64,000 nucleotides of DNA from Caecitellus pseudoparvulus (Eukaryota > Bigyra: Bicosoecida), in contig CBFFRQ010000094.1 in NCBI GenBank assembly GCA_965644315.1, positions 124,001-188,000 on the forward strand, in the 5' to 3' direction. The notes beneath the pieces are model-generated. The model was not told where the DNA came from. It was given only the letters and a program-made list of their open reading frames with translations, and searched no databases. Of this stretch, positions 39,780 to 49,965 are shown in pieces. A program made the translations under genes and the position numbers. The stretch's first letter is position 1, and each line of letters begins with the position of its first letter.

Positions 39780-41423
39780 ATGGCCCTTCATGACGACGCA
39801 CCGCCTCTGTCACGTGCCCTCTCTGCTCCGGGCAGCAGCCATCACTCCGGCATCATGATGCGGCTTGGCAGCCGGGCGCTGGCCAGCACCCCAGCTACCG
39901 CCCACCCAGCTCGCCTCCTCAGCCTGGTCTCGGCTGCACTGGAACCAACAACTGGCGCCTGCACCGTCACATTCGACGATGCCTCCACTGCGACGTTCAG
40001 CAACACATGGATGCGGTGAGCGGCCTGCGTGTGTGGTGCTGAAACGCGGGTGAAACGCCCTGCCCTCGGTGGTGTTTTCCCCAGAGACAACTGCTGGTGG
40101 GAGCCGGGAACGTACCAGCGCGCTCGAGACACCAACATGTTGTTGAAGGACTTGGCGTGTGTTCCCAGCGGGGTGAGCGTCGGAGACGGCTGCCTCCGAG
40201 TAACCTGGCCAGCCACTGCCTTGCCGGGCGACGGCGAGCGGCAGGTCGGGCCTCCGAAGGGGCCTGCGCACACCCAGACGGCCGTCGGAGCCTGGGTGGA
40301 GCAGGGGCATGATACGGAGTGCGGTGTGTTCTCTGCAGGCTTCCTTAAGACGTCCACTTCCCTTGCCCAGAAGGTGGCGGCCACAGCCAACGTTGGCGCA
40401 GCGGACTGTGCACCTGAGCCCGCATCGCCCCACCAGCGGGTATGGCACGCGTGTGACTTTGCTGCCAGCGCAGTGGCACAGGAGCCTGTGTTGCCAGACT
40501 TCCCTGCGGCACAGCACGCCAGGTGGGAGGCAGTTCCCAGCGGCAGTGGGGAGGGTGTGACGGGCATTTTCGGCAGCTCGCCGGAGCAGGTCGCGTGCGC
40601 CGATGACACCGCCCTGCCCAGCGTCCCCGTGGCCGCCATGGGCAGCGCAGGGGGCCTGGCGGAGGCGCTGGCATGCATTCACCGGTACGGCTTTGTGGCG
40701 GTGACGGGCGTGGCGCGGGAGGGGACGGAGGAACTGGTGCGGCGCATTTCCTTTCCCCGTCCGACACTGTACAGCCACAGCGGCATGTGGCGCACAGAGG
40801 TGCGCCCAGACGGCAACGACACGGCGTACCAGAGCATTCCCCTGCCTGCCCACACTGACGGGACGTATTTCCAAGACCCCCCTGGGCTGCAGGTGTTCCA
40901 TGCTGTGGCCACGGCGCCATCTGGCGGGGCCAGCATGCTGGTGGACGGTTTCGCGGTGGCACGCACACTGCAGGCCCAGGACCAAGCGGCATTCCGATTC
41001 TTCGCGCACACAGACTTGCCGTTCCGTTTCCTTGACGACGAACACTTCCTGCTCGCCTGGCAGCGCGTGTTCCGCCTGGACAGCCACGGGCGCCTGCTGC
41101 GTTTCGCATACAACAACGACGACCGAGCCCCCTTCGGCGGGGCCACGGCAGGGATGGACGACCCTGGGCAGTCCTTCTACCGACACCTGCCGTCTCTACT
41201 GGCAGCCATCCGCAGTGCCCAGGCAGAGCTGTGGTTCCAGCTCACACCCGGCCTGGCACTCATCTTCGACAACCAGCGTGTTCTGCACGCACGGTCAGGC
41301 TTCAGCGTCGCCCCAGGGCAGGGGCGCGTGCTGGAGGGCGCCTATGTGAACGAAGAGGACTGGAAGAGCAAGTTGCGCGTGCTGGGCGCCGGGGCAGGCT
41401 GGTCGGGGGCTGCATTCGTGTGA
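39780..41423 (+). CDS. TMLD / gamma-butyrobetaine hydroxylase-type 2-oxoglutarate dioxygenase
   Basis: Exon 1 39780-40015, 69-nt intron with two GAAACGC copies, exon 2 40085-41423; 524 residues. The family hydroxylates trimethyllysine or gamma-butyrobetaine in carnitine synthesis using Fe(II) and 2-oxoglutarate. An N-terminal DUF971-like domain ends in FSNTWMRDNCWW, the family WLRDNC motif. The Fe ligands are His335 and Asp337 in LPAHTDGTYFQDPPGLQVFH, with His480 in DNQRVLHARSGF. GGASMLVDGF and RFAYNNDDRAPF are also family blocks. YFQDPPG and the C-terminal RVLGAG favour trimethyllysine dioxygenase over butyrobetaine hydroxylase, but I would not insist. MMRLGSRALASTPATAHPAR near the N terminus suits a mitochondrial presequence. 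About 100 residues (GPAHTQTAVG... onward) separate the two domains, longer than usual. Confidence 0.87.
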
Positions 41424-41424
41424 T

Positions 41425-42273
41425 TCAAATGTGGCGTGCCGCCCACACAGCGCCGCGGCAGCCCGCCTTAATCACCGCAGACAGGGCCTGGTAGAAGGGC
41501 GCCTGCTCCGCGTCGTGTTCCAATCCAGTGTCCAGGTGTTCCAACTCCTCGTCCCTGTTCTGCTTGAGGATGGCCAGCAGCTCCTCCTCATCGTACCCCC
41601 GGCTGAGCAGTTCCCGGATCTGGTCGTTGTAGTGCTCGCCGATGACTGTCTCCACCGCCACAGTGCACGCCATGGCCGCTTCCTTGCCCAGCAAGGCAGT
41701 GCCTGCGCCCAGCGCATACCCTGCCACATGCCACAGTGGCAGCAGGGCCGACGGCCGGGAGCGCCGGTTCACCACCAAGTCCCCCATCTTGGCCAAGTGC
41801 TCTTCCTCCTGGGCCTTCATGTGCTGTGACGTCAGGACGGGCCCACAGCGGTGGCCAGGGCTCAGGCGACACCGCCAGCTTCTGCACACTCACCTGAATA
41901 AGTGGGTACTCTTTTGTCCCCTGCAGTGCTGCGAGCTGCGGGGGGGTGGGAGGCGGGCAGCTGTGCACCTGCTTTGCCCGTCGTTTCGCCTGCGTTTCCT
42001 CACCTGCCCCCGGTAGATCTGCACAGCGCCATACTCCCCTGCGTGGTCGATGCGCACGATCTCGTCCACGAGTGCCTTGCGTTCCTTGTCATCACTGAAC
42101 AAGGGCGAGGACAGCTGCCGAAGCCGCGCCCGGCGCTCTGCAGAGGCTGCTCCAAACGCGTATTGCCCGGACGCCGCTGGCGCTGATGTGCTGGTGGCTG
42201 CGGAAGACGCCGCCCGCGCCAGGGGGCGCCCAGCGCAGTGCCTTGCCGTCCGAGCAGCGCAAGCCAAGGCCAT
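41425..42273 (-). CDS. COQ7: COQ7, demethoxyubiquinone hydroxylase, three exons
   Basis: Exons 42273-42004, 41935-41894 and 41823-41425 with 68- and 70-nt introns, all phase 0; 236 residues. COQ7 is the mitochondrial di-iron enzyme that hydroxylates 5-demethoxyubiquinol in coenzyme Q synthesis. The N terminus (MALACAARTARHCAGRPLAR) is a mitochondrial presequence. The carboxylate di-iron ligands are in VRIDHAGEYGAVQIYRGQ, QEEEHLAKM, AVETVIGEHYNDQI and RDEELEHLDTG. PLWHVAGYALGAGTALLGKE is the family hydrophobic helix. Its stop codon is separated by one base from the stop of the convergent dioxygenase gene. Intron 1 carries GAAACGC copies close to its donor. Confidence 0.95.
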
Positions 42274-42950
42274 GGTGCAAGATGCACTTCTGCTTCCGAT
42301 GATGCTGGGCTGGATGCCAGCGTGAATGAGTGAACTGATGTAGGTGTGTTTTGTCTGCGAGGCTTTCTCGCAGGTGCCTCATGTGGAGACCAGGCCACCT
42401 GCCCTGCCTTCCTCCCCGACCACAACTAGGGTCACAGTAGTACCTGCAAGCCTCGCCAGCTGCACGGGGCCCCGCGCGCACTCACTGACAGTGTTTATCC
42501 TCACCGCAGTCCAGCCACACCTCGCAACCTGCTGGCTGGCAGCGTTTCCTTCCAGCGCTGCAACTTACTCACCTTCGCCGCCCCCACCGCGCAGAACTGC
42601 CCCGGTGAGCACAGTCCAACTCCTCAACACTTTCAAAATCGCTCTCTTGCATTCAACCCTGGGCATCCTCGCATATGCCCCACGCCCGCACCAGGTTGGC
42701 GCGCCGGCCTGGCGTGTTGGTGCAGGCGGCAGCACCTGTGCCAACCTCCACGGCACAGCCCTCGCAGGCGCTGCCTGGCTCCCACCAGCGGCCAAAGGCA
42801 GCAGGCACGTCACCACCGCTTCAAGTGCAAGTTCCCAGTTGTGCTTTATCTGAGCACCGGCCCTCCACTTGGTCGGGGCAGTGCACTCTTGTGGCAGAGC
42901 CAGTGAGCAAGTTCCGCGGCTCGCATCCTTAGCCAAAACCCGGTTGCAGA
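42274..42950. other. Divergent spacer, COQ7 / ankyrin-kinase gene
   Basis: 677 bases. GCAAGTTCCGCGG at about 42906 differs by two bases from the GCAATTTCCGCAG seen at the kinesin gene and lies about 34 nt before the ATG at 42951, so it may be a diverged promoter element. No gene recognised. Confidence 0.45.
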
Positions 42951-45900
42951 ATGAGCGGCAGAGGAAGCTCCATGGAGGAACGGCAGAGGAGGGCCGAGGC
43001 TAGACGGCGGCAGCTCCAGATGCAGATGGCGTCTGCGGGGGGAACTGCGCAATCACCCATGTCCATGACCTCGTCTGGCGGGGCATCAGTTTCCGCGCCT
43101 GCCGAGCCGAAGCCATCGGAAACCCCGGGGACCCGGACGCCCTACGGCCCTAGTGACTCCTACTTTGAAATCCACGAAGGCACCCAGGGGACGTCTCCCG
43201 GAATGACAGGTGGAAGTCATGGTTCAGGGTCAGGCGGCTCGAAGACGTGGCAAACTGACGTGGAGGTGGCGGAGTCTGACCGCATCCTGCCTCGGGACAT
43301 GTCCAGTCCGGACGGCCAGGGGGGACAAGGGAAGCAAGAAGGCCAGGGGGGCCAGCAAAGCACGCAAGGGCTCACCATTTCCAAGCCACCCTCGCCGGTA
43401 AGGGACACACACGGACCCTCAAGCACAGCGACAGACGGCGTGAACGCTTTTCGTTTGAATGGATGCACTGCTCTGTACGCTGCGGCCAGCTCTGGTGATG
43501 AAGCCGAGACCCGCAAGCTTCTGCGAGAGCCCGATATCCTCGTGGATAAAGGCGACAGGTTCACGGGGTGGAGTCCGCTCATGGGCGCGGCTTCGAAAGG
43601 CCACGTACGCTGCGTTGCCAGGCTCATTGGTCGTGCAAACGTGCAGTTCCTCAGCGCATCGAAGCACACACCTCTGCTCGTGGCACTGCGGGCAGCCCGT
43701 GCAAGTCGCGACAAATCTGGGGCCCTGGAAGCTGTGCTGATGCTGCTCAATGCTGGAGCGATTCCAGACCCGTCCAGCGACGTTGCGGATCTGCTCGGCG
43801 CTGCACCTGGCCAGGTAATCGTCGCTGCAGTGGAGCTGCTGACACCCGAAACATTTGTGAAATTCTTTTCCCTGTCTGTCTTGAGCAAGGTGGGGCTTGA
43901 CGAAGTGAAAGACTTGGATGGCACGACGCCGGCTGCAGCTGCCGCCCTTGCTGGGAAACGTGCAATTCTGGAGCACCTCAGGAGTGCAGGCGCATCTCTG
44001 ACTCTGCAATCACGCGACGGCAGGCTGCCTATTCATGAGGCAGCAAGTGGTGGCCACACGGAGTGTGTGGAACTCCTGCTGCCAGAATCTGCAGAAGCTC
44101 TGCGTGTGACCCCTCACGGAACAGACTTGTCCACTGTCTTGCACGAGGCCGTGCTGAGCCGCAGTGTGGAGTGTGTGCAGGCCATCATGGTGCCTGCGTA
44201 TTCCGAACTGTGGAGGCGCTGGCTTGGCATGGAAAACGCAGAGAAGATGACCCCAGCAGCACTGGCCGCAGCAAAGGGACTGGACGACGTGCTGCGAGCA
44301 ATCATCACGAACGGGGCCTTGACCGGCGCAACGCTCCAAGGGCAAGCTGGCACGCTCTTGCACTGCATCGCAGCAACGCCATGGCTCCTCCCACACAGTT
44401 GGTTGGCTTGTGCGAGTGCTGCGAAAGACTTGATCGATGCGCGAGATGGTGAAGGCCGCACCATCTTGCATGCTGCATGTGACACCGGTCACCCAGAGAT
44501 TGTGAAAGGGCTTGTGGCAAGGCTGGGTTTCCATACCGTGAAGCAAGTCGGGCGCATCCCGTGCAACCCAGCCCTCGAGACTTCAGCCGTTGCCAGGGCA
44601 GCGCTGCTCGGAAGATGCCTCGCCGGAACGCCTCTGGACTTCATACAGTCCTTGCAGAACACAGTGTGCACTGGGCTGCCTCTGCCTGAACTAGCACACG
44701 ACACAGAGCTGCACCTGGCTTGTCGGCGATGGAACCACGATGATGCGCGAGACATTATGCAGATTCTCTGCAATAAGCTGAAGGCGGAGGAGCTGTTTGA
44801 AGTCTTGGGAAAGCCTGGCTCCGTGGGGCTTACGCCGCTGCAGTGGATCGTGTGCCGGGGGCACACTGAGTTGCTGCAGTTTGTACTGGCCCAGGTAGAC
44901 GACCCGAACTCCCAGATGGCCATGATGTGGGACGCAGGCTATGGGAAGCATTCCACCGCAAGTCTTCTGCTCATCGCGGCGCCCCTGCTCTTTGAGAATG
45001 AGGAAGAGGGCATGCCTTGCTTGGAAGTGCTATTCCAGGCCGCGTTCCGATGCTTGTCCCACGCTGGTTTTGCCATCACCTTAAAACCCGCAGCGGAGGT
45101 GCGTGTTCAGTCAGCCACACCTACCAGCGTGTTGCATGCGCTGTTGCTCCTGTGCTGCCGTGCGGCCAGCTATGAGCTCTTGCTTGTGAAGGTGTTGGAG
45201 CAGATTCTAGACCGCCTGCGCGATTCCCTCAAAGACATTCCCGAGACAGACAGACCAGCATTGCTGCAAAGGGTAGGGTTGTTGCCTAGGGACGATGCAG
45301 ACATGCCCATTGCATTCTTTATCGCGGACTCACCGGCTGTCGATCGGGTCCGGGAGGCCATCGTGAAGTTCCAGGCTGAGCAGGGCTTGGACAACTCGCA
45401 TGGGCCACGGGTGTACGCTGGCGCCTGGGCCAGTGCACTACCTCGCGATTGGTTTTCAGGCAGTCCTGACTCGCTCGTGCCCTCTGAGCAGGAGGTCGGC
45501 ACGGTGCAGGCCGCACTGGGGCGCCTTGCGTCAACCTCATTGGGCTCGAGCCTCGAACCTGGCCGTGCAAGTGCCGGGCAATGGCTCTGGCGCATGGCAG
45601 AGATCCTGCGGCCTGACACAGCGCCTGAAGCAGCCACGGCAGGTCAGGCAGCTGAGAGCCCAGGCACCCGGGCCCGCTTGCCCGCCTTGGCGCAGCTTTG
45701 CGCCCTGCTTGCCCATTTGCTAAGCAACGAGGCAGGGCGGGAAGGAGACCCTTTCCGGCTTGCACAGCCTGTGGAAAAGGTTGCCTGGTCTGCTCTGCAC
45801 AGGTACTGCAGCGATGCGCTGTCTAGTCCAAAGGTCAGCTCCTTCAGAGCCGACGCTGGCTTGCGCATCCCGCTGCTGTGGGCCAAGCACTTGCGCCCCC

Positions 45901-47081
45901 GCCAAGCGGAGCCCGCAAGCGCCTCTAGTGAGGCCTTGCATACGCCAGAGTGGGGAGATGCTCTTGAGGTTTTGCATGCGTGGACCTCAAAGCAGGTGGG
46001 GAGTGGCCCAGGTACTGCACTTGACGCGGCAGTGTGCGAAGTGGAAGCCATGCTGCGAGTGCTCGGCGAAGATTGCTCCCTGAAGGCGACCCCGGCGTGG
46101 TTCCGCCCACACACTGTCAGCCCGCACCAAGTGACGCATAATCACTGCTGGAATGGATGCGGGGACGTGATCATGATGCCTGCCACGAAAGAGTCAGATG
46201 CCAGCCAAGTGCAGTTCGCAGCTGGGCTCATAACGCAAGAGCGTGACGGGCCTTTGACTGGATGTGCGTACCTTCTTCAGGTGCTGACAGCCGCAGTGAT
46301 GGAAGAGCAGGCCAGGCTCGCCATGAAAGGTGTGGGCAAAGAATCTGATCCTCGAGCGTTCAGCTTCGCCGTGGCCGAACAAAGCGCCAGCGGAAACCTG
46401 TATTGGACCCTCACTCTGTGCGCGCCACCAGCAGCTGGCAAGCCATTGCACAAGGTGGTGCACTCCGCGTGCGCTGCTGAGGAGGATGAAGTTGACAGGT
46501 TGTCGGTGTCGCAAGCCGTGTTCAGGCACTTGTTTCGCCTGCTATGCCATGGTTTCTGCGTGCCGGGCGTTGGATTGCAAGACTTTCTCCGCACTGACGA
46601 CGGCCAAGTGGTGTTCACAGGGGCCCACAAGGCTGTGCCTGTCGGCACTTGCATTCCCCCTCGCAGCACCTCCACAGCCGCGGTCTCCCATGACTTCAGC
46701 GCGTCGAGCTTGTGCCACCCCTCCGACAGCGAGTGGATGACACAGTCGCCCGAGGCGATTCTGGCGCACCAAGCTGGACAGGTGTTCGTGGCCAGCCAAT
46801 GGGAGGCTACATGGGGGGCAAGCATGGTGTGTGCAGAGGTGGTCCTCGGCACATGTCCCCTGCCAACAAGGGGCGGCTACAGTCCGACAGAGTTCGCTTG
46901 GGTGAACCGAATTCTGCGGGATACGCACGAATCCTTTTCGCTTGAAACCAAGGAGGGCACCCTCTTGAGTGACCCAGCAGGCCCTCTTTGCAGCGCTTTG
47001 CGGGAGGGGTTGGCTTGGGATCCCGCCCAGCGCTCCATTCACTCACTGCGCGAGTTTTTGGAGCGCTCTGAGTCGAAGTGA
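42951..47081 (+). CDS. Ankyrin-repeat protein with C-terminal kinase-like domain
   Basis: Intronless, 1,376 residues. About 150 disordered residues are followed by two ankyrin blocks (GCTALYAAASSGDEAETRKL; GWSPLMGAASKGHVRCVARL; then GTTPAAAAALAGKRAILEHL and GRLPIHEAASGGHTECVELL). A long helical middle (about 560-1040) has no recognised family. The C-terminal 250 residues follow the order of a protein-kinase C-lobe: HGFCVPGVGLQDFL (about 1200, where a catalytic loop would read HxDxKxxN), a metal-loop position reading FTG, then SPEAILAHQAGQVFVASQWE (APE-like, then the DxWSxG place) and LAWDPAQRSIHSLREFL (the kinase RxTxxELL place). Catalytic Asp, Asn and DFG are missing, so I infer a pseudokinase. 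The N-lobe is hard to align. Likely a scaffold or signalling receptor. Confidence 0.75.
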   Translation: MSGRGSSMEERQRRAEARRRQLQMQMASAGGTAQSPMSMTSSGGASVSAPAEPKPSETPGTRTPYGPSDSYFEIHEGTQGTSPGMTGGSHGSGSGGSKTWQTDVEVAESDRILPRDMSSPDGQGGQGKQEGQGGQQSTQGLTISKPPSPVRDTHGPSSTATDGVNAFRLNGCTALYAAASSGDEAETRKLLREPDILVDKGDRFTGWSPLMGAASKGHVRCVARLIGRANVQFLSASKHTPLLVALRAARASRDKSGALEAVLMLLNAGAIPDPSSDVADLLGAAPGQVIVAAVELLTPETFVKFFSLSVLSKVGLDEVKDLDGTTPAAAAALAGKRAILEHLRSAGASLTLQSRDGRLPIHEAASGGHTECVELLLPESAEALRVTPHGTDLSTVLHEAVLSRSVECVQAIMVPAYSELWRRWLGMENAEKMTPAALAAAKGLDDVLRAIITNGALTGATLQGQAGTLLHCIAATPWLLPHSWLACASAAKDLIDARDGEGRTILHAACDTGHPEIVKGLVARLGFHTVKQVGRIPCNPALETSAVARAALLGRCLAGTPLDFIQSLQNTVCTGLPLPELAHDTELHLACRRWNHDDARDIMQILCNKLKAEELFEVLGKPGSVGLTPLQWIVCRGHTELLQFVLAQVDDPNSQMAMMWDAGYGKHSTASLLLIAAPLLFENEEEGMPCLEVLFQAAFRCLSHAGFAITLKPAAEVRVQSATPTSVLHALLLLCCRAASYELLLVKVLEQILDRLRDSLKDIPETDRPALLQRVGLLPRDDADMPIAFFIADSPAVDRVREAIVKFQAEQGLDNSHGPRVYAGAWASALPRDWFSGSPDSLVPSEQEVGTVQAALGRLASTSLGSSLEPGRASAGQWLWRMAEILRPDTAPEAATAGQAAESPGTRARLPALAQLCALLAHLLSNEAGREGDPFRLAQPVEKVAWSALHRYCSDALSSPKVSSFRADAGLRIPLLWAKHLRPRQAEPASASSEALHTPEWGDALEVLHAWTSKQVGSGPGTALDAAVCEVEAMLRVLGEDCSLKATPAWFRPHTVSPHQVTHNHCWNGCGDVIMMPATKESDASQVQFAAGLITQERDGPLTGCAYLLQVLTAAVMEEQARLAMKGVGKESDPRAFSFAVAEQSASGNLYWTLTLCAPPAAGKPLHKVVHSACAAEEDEVDRLSVSQAVFRHLFRLLCHGFCVPGVGLQDFLRTDDGQVVFTGAHKAVPVGTCIPPRSTSTAAVSHDFSASSLCHPSDSEWMTQSPEAILAHQAGQVFVASQWEATWGASMVCAEVVLGTCPLPTRGGYSPTEFAWVNRILRDTHESFSLETKEGTLLSDPAGPLCSALREGLAWDPAQRSIHSLREFLERSESK

Positions 47082-47507
47082 GCCAGTGCGGGCTTAGCAA
47101 GCGGTGGCCCTGAGAAGCCTGCATAAGGTGGACCTCAAGGTGTGGTGACAGGCACCTAGTTTGTCAAGTGAATCCTGCGACGGACAGGTACAGTGCCGTT
47201 GTTGACCGCCTTAGGGGAGTGCTGCTGATTCATGTGGAGAAGGCGTTGGAGCGCCTGACCAGTCCCCCCACTGCCGGTCATGAAATCCGTCTACTTCAGC
47301 AATTTACTCTGACCAGATTTGTGAGATCACGTGTGCGCTGGCCTGCTCCTTTCACAGATGCTATACTTCTGTACGCACGCTCACATCCCTCTGACTGAAG
47401 GCAGTGCGCAGCGGAATTCGAGCCTTGACACGCCAACGGCAGGCACAGTCTTCGGGACGTCCTCGCGTGGTGTAAGTGCAGTGGCATCCGCGGCGAAATC
47501 GCCGAGC
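47082..47507. other. Intergenic / 5' region of membrane-protein gene
   Basis: 426 bases. GCGGCGAAATCGCC at about 47490 resembles the promoter motif with two extra bases and lies shortly before the ATG at 47508. An in-frame open stretch back to ATG 47358 could extend the next gene. Confidence 0.4.
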
Positions 47508-49046
47508 ATGGTGCTTTACACACCCTGCACACCTCCAGGGGCTGTACCCCCTCGGAACTACCCTCCCACCTGGTGCATTCAGCGAGACCTCGCAACAGCT
47601 GCAGCCCTCGCATGCCTGTGGCTGGCTGGGCAAGGCTGGGCCCTGGCACGCAGCGGCTGGGAGGCTGGGTCATTCGCTGGGATAGTTGATATCCATGGTA
47701 TCGGCAATGTCGCACAGGCCTTGAGTGTGGCCACCGTGGTGTACGCCGTCATTTCCGGCTTGGTGCTGCGCCGCAAGCACTGGTGGGCAAGTAGATACTC
47801 CCACACCAGCCCTGCGCAGCTGGCCGCAGCCCTCTGCCTGGTGGCAGCGCTGGAAGTCTGCACTTCGCGCGGGTGGGCACACTTCCTCAGTGCCGACTTG
47901 CTCGTCGGCGTGTTCCTCGGCCTGCACATCGTGTACGCCGACGGCAGCGCTTGGCTGGCTTCGTTCGGAGTGAAGTGGAGCAACCCTTCCCACTGGGTGC
48001 ACTTCACCCCCCTCGAGCTGACATTCGCTGTCATTTTGGGCCTTGGGCTTGCAGGCAGTGTGGCAGCCCTGAGCGGGGGCATTCTGATGTCTGGTGCCTG
48101 GGCCCGCCTGAGTTGGTTGTACGGCGGTGTTGGGCTGCTTGCCGGCGCTGTGGCCCTGCTGACCCGTGGAACCCACACGTGGCACATGCACCACTACGCC
48201 TTGGCTGCTACCATGCTACCCGTAGCCTGCCTGGACACCAGCGTCTCTCGCTTCTGGCACGGCATGTTCTTGGGCCTGCTTGTGGAAGGTTGTGCAGTGT
48301 GGGGCGTGGACCCCGTTCGCATACGGGTAGATGACGGGTCGCCAGCCACTGCCGATGCCTGCGACATGCCCACGTCACTGTGGCTGGAACTGGCGCTGAA
48401 TGCGTCCTCCCCAGCCGCCTGGGACTCCGCTGTGCGCGGCCTGCTGAAAGTGGCTGCCGCTGTGCAACGAAGCGTCAGTTCCTTGCACAGCGTGCCCATG
48501 AGCCCCGCAGCCACTCAAATAGCCTTGGAAGCAGCAAGTGACATGCCTTGTGTTCGGCACGCCTTGGACAGCTGCTGCGTGCAGCTGAGGGGAGTTGCAC
48601 AGTTGGATGCCATGAAGCTTCTGCAACTTGTGCACAGGCACTGCCCAGAATTCTCCTGCGCCTCCCAACCGCCCTGTCCTCCAGAAGCGGATGCCTTGGC
48701 ACAACACGCAGTGCAATCTGTGCGCGACAAACCCCACTTGTTGTCAGTATACTTGGACACGCTGTACCTGGGCCTGGTATGTGCGGCACCAGAGCTGTTG
48801 CCTGTCCTGGGCGGCCAGCCTGCCACAGACAGCCCCCCCACCCCCTCGCACGCTCTGTTGGACTTTTCCACACAAACGAAGGATGGGTGCTCCGCACAGG
48901 AGTTGCAGCAGGTGCTGCGGTGTGCTGCGTGGGGCGGCCGGCATGCTGCAGATGGGGAGGTGCCACTTGCACAGGTGGCAGCTGAACGACGGGCCGTGTT
49001 CAGGGCTGTGCGGCAGATCATTGTCCAGGCCAGAGACTTCACCTAG
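47508..49046 (+). CDS. Polytopic membrane protein with HxHHY motif
   Basis: Intronless, 512 residues from ATG 47508 (alternative 47358). Residues 1 to about 270 carry six to eight hydrophobic helices (for example ATAAALACLWLAGQGWALA, FAVILGLGLAGSVAALSGGI, WLYGGVGLLAGAVALLTRG). Between two helices lies the His cluster RGTHTWHMHHYALA (about 221-233) and a following FWHGMFLGLLVEG. Clustered His in membrane helices can bind metal or haem in ferric-reductase, desaturase or hydrolase families, but the spacing does not let me name one. The last 240 residues are soluble, helical and Cys-rich. The C-terminal part is unlike any domain I know. Function unassigned. Confidence 0.7.
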   Translation: MVLYTPCTPPGAVPPRNYPPTWCIQRDLATAAALACLWLAGQGWALARSGWEAGSFAGIVDIHGIGNVAQALSVATVVYAVISGLVLRRKHWWASRYSHTSPAQLAAALCLVAALEVCTSRGWAHFLSADLLVGVFLGLHIVYADGSAWLASFGVKWSNPSHWVHFTPLELTFAVILGLGLAGSVAALSGGILMSGAWARLSWLYGGVGLLAGAVALLTRGTHTWHMHHYALAATMLPVACLDTSVSRFWHGMFLGLLVEGCAVWGVDPVRIRVDDGSPATADACDMPTSLWLELALNASSPAAWDSAVRGLLKVAAAVQRSVSSLHSVPMSPAATQIALEAASDMPCVRHALDSCCVQLRGVAQLDAMKLLQLVHRHCPEFSCASQPPCPPEADALAQHAVQSVRDKPHLLSVYLDTLYLGLVCAAPELLPVLGGQPATDSPPTPSHALLDFSTQTKDGCSAQELQQVLRCAAWGGRHAADGEVPLAQVAAERRAVFRAVRQIIVQARDFT

Positions 49047-49176
49047 TGTGTATTTGCCCTCACAGGCCTCGCCAGTATCGAGCGAAAGGGGTTGCGGCGT
49101 GGCTTTTGCTGCACGGCACCGCGAACACTGCCGAAGCCTGCACGTTCATGGCGCCGACTGGCGTGGCGTGGAAGAT

Positions 49177-49865
49177 CTACAGCTCCAGGAACGCACAGAT
49201 CTCCTTCACGTAGCTGACGACCAAGCCTGACTGCTGTGCTGGCGTGGTCTCACCACTTCCACACCGTGCCGGCACTCGCGGCAGCTGCTGCGCTAGTGTA
49301 GAGACATTGGGAGAGCCAACTGCCGGCGGTAGACAGCGCCGCCACCCACACGTCGATGACAGTGGTGTCAGCAGACAGCCACGACATCGCCATGCTGTCG
49401 ACCATGTCACGGGCTGCCGAGCCAGCCAGCGCAGCGTGTGCCAATCTGCAGCGTGTATGCCAGACCAGCAGTGCGACGAGGGGTGGCATGGTGTGGCGCT
49501 CGGCGGCGGCTCACGAACACCGAACAATGCACTGGTGGCGTGTCCTGGCATCGGCGGCAAGCACCCAGTCACTGCATTCAGTGCACACACGTCGCATTCC
49601 ACATCAACTGCAGTGCTCCCCGTGGGGCGCAGCCCGCCGTTGGGGGCCGCACCAGCACTGCCCTGACACCCCAGCGCCGCCCAAGCACTTCCCCGCCCAC
49701 TGCCCACGCAGTTGGCGATCATTTCCGCCCCCAGCATCGGTGCAGAGTCGTGGCACTGGGCATGGCTGTGGATCCATCACTGTCTCCGCCACCCAACAGC
49801 ATGACCAAGCCCGTACCCATGCCTGCAAGGCTCACATGGCACCTCACTCCCAGCACAGTCGTCAT
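49177..49865 (-). CDS. Unresolved multi-exon gene
   Basis: All three minus frames hold short coding-like stretches: MTTVLGVRCHVSLAGMGTGL (from 49865), MLGAEMIANCVGSGRG and DVECDVCALNAVTGC (49737 down), CSDWVLAADARTRHQCIVRC joining across a 61-nt GTGAGC...CTGCAG intron to LAHAALAGSAARDMVDSMAM and SWLSADTTVIDVWVAAL, and a possible last exon GLVVSYVKEICAFLEL ending at 49177. I could not join them into one frame, so exon order and even gene number are uncertain. No family recognised. Confidence 0.3.
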
Positions 49866-49965
49866 GCCTGCATTGTGCTTGATCGGGCGCAGTGCAAGAC
49901 CCTCACTCAGAGCAGGGGACCATTTGCGAGTGACACGCCAGCGCCAAGCTGCTCTGTGGTCGTGA

